In this document: positions 6,596 to 7,793 of the stretch, piece by piece
Numbering within the stretch: position 1 is the stretch's first letter
Layout: each line of letters starts with the position of its first letter
Source of the DNA: Gammaproteobacteria bacterium
GTDB taxonomy: Bacteria > Pseudomonadota > Gammaproteobacteria > Xanthomonadales > Rhodanobacteraceae
DNA: 7,793 nt
Reading direction: 5' to 3'
Assembly: GCA_005877675.1 (NCBI GenBank)
Contig: VBNZ01000008.1
Location: 6,279-14,071 of the forward strand
Program-made: the position numbers and the translations under genes
Notes under the pieces: model-generated
What the model saw: the letters and a program-made list of their open reading frames with translations, nothing else
What the model was told of the DNA's origin: nothing
Database searches by the model: none

Positions 6596-6852
6596 TCATA
6601 CGCGCGCTCCCGGCGTTGCCCGCACGTGCGTGCATGGATGCAGCGGAAGTGGATTGAAAGCGTCACGCTTTACTCCCTCTCCTCCGACAGCTCTATCGTC
6701 GGGGGAGAGGACTGGGGTGAGGGGGGCTTTTGATCTTGCATCAGCGAACACGGAAGGACGCAAAGCCTCCCTCGCCCAACCCTCTCCCCCGCACGAGCGC
6801 GAGGGAGAGGGCTCAAGGGCGCCGCGCGTCGCGATGCGATGCATTGATGGAG
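6596..6852 (-). repeat. Junction repeat unit 2 (complete, 257 bases)
   Basis: A complete unit in plus-strand order: the junction block starting TCATACGCGCGCTCCCGG, a spacer TGCATGGATGCAGCGGAAG, REP-like hairpin a (6676-6710) with its GGGGTGAGGGGGG arm, a linker, REP-like hairpin b (6780-6811) with its arm, then GCGCCGCGCGTCGCGATGCG and the next junction. Over about 218 bases it differs from unit 3 at 12 sites, all transitions. On the minus strand it is open from ATG 6856 to the TGA at 6596. Confidence 0.88.
6676..6811. repeat. Inverted REP-like pair (hairpins a and b) in unit 2
   Basis: Hairpin a pairs CCTCTCC-T-CCGAC (6676-6688) with GTCGG-G-GGAGAGG (6698-6710). Hairpin b pairs CCCTCTCCC (6780-6788) with GGGAGAGGG (6803-6811). 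The two are inverted relative to one another: the segment 6701-6732 is nearly complementary to 6761-6790, ending in CTTTTG versus CAAAG around a 28-base linker. The pair can therefore fold either as two small hairpins or one long one, like a paired-REP mosaic element. Confidence 0.75.
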
Positions 6853-6932
6853 TCATACGCGCGCTCCCGGCGTTGCCCGCACGTGCGTGCATGGATGCAA
6901 CGAAGGTGGGTTGAAAGCATCACGCTTTACTC

Positions 6933-7068
6933 CCTCTCCTCCGGCGGCTTTATCGTCGGGGGAGAGGGCTGGGGTGAGGGGGGCTTTTGATCTTGCATCA
7001 GCGAACGCGGAAGGACGCAAAGCCTCCCTCACCCAACCCTCTCCCCCGCGCGAGCGCGAGGGAGAGGG
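6933..7068. repeat. Inverted REP-like pair (hairpins a and b) in unit 3
   Basis: Same architecture as unit 2: hairpin a at 6933-6967, hairpin b at 7037-7068 (CCCTCTCCC 7037-7045 with GGGAGAGGG 7060-7068), and a long inverted pairing between 6958-6989 and 7018-7047. The linker TGATCTTGCATCAGCGAAC is shared with unit 2. Confidence 0.75.
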
Positions 7069-7087
7069 CTTGAACGCATCACTCATC

Positions 7088-7116
7088 ATTGGGGTGATCC
7101 ATATTGGGTGATCCAT
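7088..7116. repeat. Short tandem repeat just downstream of thrA
   Basis: ATTGGGGTGATCCAT (7088-7102) is followed directly by ATTGGGTGATCCAT (7103-7116); the copies differ by one G. It lies in the part of unit 3 that has no match in units 1 or 2. Confidence 0.7.
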
Positions 7117-7124
7117 CGACAAAC

Positions 7125-7793
7125 TCATACGAGCGCTCCGAGCGAGGCGGCTACGCGCAGCAGGTCGGAAAACACGCCCGCCGCGGTCACCTGCGGCCCC
7201 GCGCCTGGGCCCTGCACAACGAGCGGGTTGTCGCAGTAGCGCCGCGTAGAGAACAGCACGATATTGTCGGTCAGGCGCAGGTTCGCGAACGCATGCGTGT
7301 GCGGCAGTTCGACCAGCCCGACGCTTGCCTTGCCGTCGCGATCGAGGCGCGCGACATAGCGCAGCACACTGCCGTTCTCGTGCGCCTGCGCATAGCGCGC
7401 GGCGATTGGTGCATCGAGTTCGGCAAGCCGCGTCATGAATTCCTCGCGTTGCGCGCCGAGCAAAGACGACGGCACGAGATTCTCGACCGCAACATCGGCG
7501 AGCGACAGTTCGCGCCCGGCTTCGCGCGCGAGTATTACCAGCTTGCGCGCGACGTCGACACCGGAAAGGTCATCGCGCGGATCAGGTTCGGTGTAGCCGA
7601 GCTCATGCGCCTCGCGTACGAGCGCTGAGAACGGCACGGAGCCATCGAATTTGTTGAACAGCCAGGCCAGCGTGCCGGAGAAGATGCCTTCGACTGCGAC
7701 GAGTTCGTCGCCGGTATCGAGCAGGTCGCGCAGCGTCTGCACGATCGGCAGGCCGGCACCGACGGTCGCCTCGTAGCGGAAGCGCGCGCCGCC
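7125..7793 (-). CDS. thrA: Bifunctional aspartokinase/homoserine dehydrogenase, C-terminal part (5' end outside window)
   Basis: The visible 222 residues are the catalytic and C-terminal part of homoserine dehydrogenase, which reduces aspartate semialdehyde to homoserine. Landmarks from the window edge inwards are FRYEATVGAGLPI, VEGIFSGTLAWLFN, GYTEPDPRDDLSGVDVARK with the conserved Asp and catalytic Lys, and the C-terminal GPGAGPQVTAAGVFSDLL. The pattern, and the ending that follows the E. coli ThrA tail closely, favour the bifunctional ThrA/MetL type, though the kinase half is not visible. The position before thrB and thrC fits ThrA. The stop TGA overlaps an ATG as ATGA with GGAG upstream, the sort of junction that would normally start thrB; thrB instead begins 727 bases downstream. 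Confidence 0.93.
   Translation of the reverse strand, partial: GGARFRYEATVGAGLPIVQTLRDLLDTGDELVAVEGIFSGTLAWLFNKFDGSVPFSALVREAHELGYTEPDPRDDLSGVDVARKLVILAREAGRELSLADVAVENLVPSSLLGAQREEFMTRLAELDAPIAARYAQAHENGSVLRYVARLDRDGKASVGLVELPHTHAFANLRLTDNIVLFSTRRYCDNPLVVQGPGAGPQVTAAGVFSDLLRVAASLGALV

Larger units (their letters stand above)
6596..6856 (-). other. 86-codon open frame across repeat unit 2, coupled by ATGA
   Basis: It starts at ATG 6856 inside the ATGA that ends the unit 3 frame, with GGGAG 7 bases upstream, and ends at TGA 6598-6596, again inside an ATGA. The sequence begins MTPSMHRIATRG and ends VRATPGARV, the last residues faintly resembling the thrA C-terminus (VAASLGALV). The following frame from ATG 6599 in unit 1 is only 43 codons and stops at 6468. 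Not a recognised protein. Confidence 0.22.
6853..7124 (-). repeat. Junction repeat unit 3 (thrA-proximal)
   Basis: Homology to unit 2 runs from 6853 to about 7070. The last ~54 bases before the thrA stop are different and contain a 14/15-base tandem repeat (7088-7116). The unit has both REP-like hairpins (6933-6967 and 7037-7068). In hairpin a, an A-T pair of unit 2 becomes a G-T pair, so the stem is kept. On the minus strand it is open from the ATG at 7128, inside the thrA stop, to the TGA at 6853. Confidence 0.85.
6853..7128 (-). other. 91-codon open frame across repeat unit 3, coupled to thrA by ATGA
   Basis: Its ATG (7128-7126) overlaps the thrA stop TGA (7127-7125), with GGAG 7 bases upstream, and it ends at a TGA that overlaps the ATG of the next frame. 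The sequence is repeat-derived (SPSRSRGGEGW, LTPALSPDD) with no recognisable domain. Compared with the unit 2 frame, about 8 of 12 base changes alter the amino acid, as expected without protein selection. It may be translated by reinitiation but is probably not a functional protein. Confidence 0.25.

Noticed and set aside
6523..7068. REP-like hairpins as intrinsic terminators or an attenuator
   Set aside because: No T tract follows the stems on the minus (operon) strand, and the region is between genes rather than a leader with regulatory codons.
6394..7124. CRISPR array or insertion sequence in the thrA-thrB gap
   Set aside because: Units are 202-272 bases with internal palindromes rather than short repeats with unique spacers, and there is no transposase frame.

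Overview
The window is GC-rich chromosomal DNA, most likely from a gammaproteobacterium of the Xanthomonadales (Lysobacterales) type. The pointers are an smc-zipA cluster, a thrA-thrB-thrC operon with bifunctional-type thrA, a bacterial acyl-CoA-binding protein, and REP-like palindromes built on CCCTCTCCC/GGGAGAGGG. The lineage is an inference from gene content and repeat style, not from a marker gene.

Layout. Positions 1-1223 (+) hold the 3' part of smc (chromosome condensation), followed by zipA at 1291-2067 (+), the FtsZ membrane tether. A small phasin-type gene follows at 2170-2565 (+), where many gammaproteobacteria have ligA, and ends at a hairpin terminator. Converging on it from the minus strand is a two-gene unit: an acyl-CoA-binding protein (3626-3369), then a TetR-family regulator resembling PhaD (3363-2686), with a good sigma70-type promoter at 3700-3672. 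Together these three suggest an acyl-CoA / polyhydroxyalkanoate-granule module. A tRNA-Ala(CGC) gene with a strong terminator lies at 3865-3790 (-). The 313-base gap upstream of it carries two near-identical 30-base blocks and several hairpins.

Positions 4179-7793 (-) are the threonine operon, read right to left: the C-terminal part of thrA (aspartokinase/homoserine dehydrogenase), thrB (homoserine kinase) and thrC (threonine synthase). thrB and thrC overlap by ATGA. thrA and thrB do not touch: 727 bases separate them, filled by three tandem mosaic units of 202, 257 and 272 bases, each carrying REP-like palindromes.

The most unusual point is how this array is built. Every unit boundary repeats the same junction: a GGAG-like ribosome site, then ATGA, where one frame stops and another starts. 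The thrA stop codon itself sits in such an ATGA. The two thrA-proximal units are open from one ATGA to the next (91 and 86 codons), so ribosomes could in principle pass from thrA through the array. A 55-base deletion in the thrB-proximal unit breaks that relay 70 bases before thrB. The copies differ from one another only by transitions, and the encoded peptides show no sign of protein-level selection. The array therefore looks like an expanded gene junction that preserves translational signals rather than a set of true genes.
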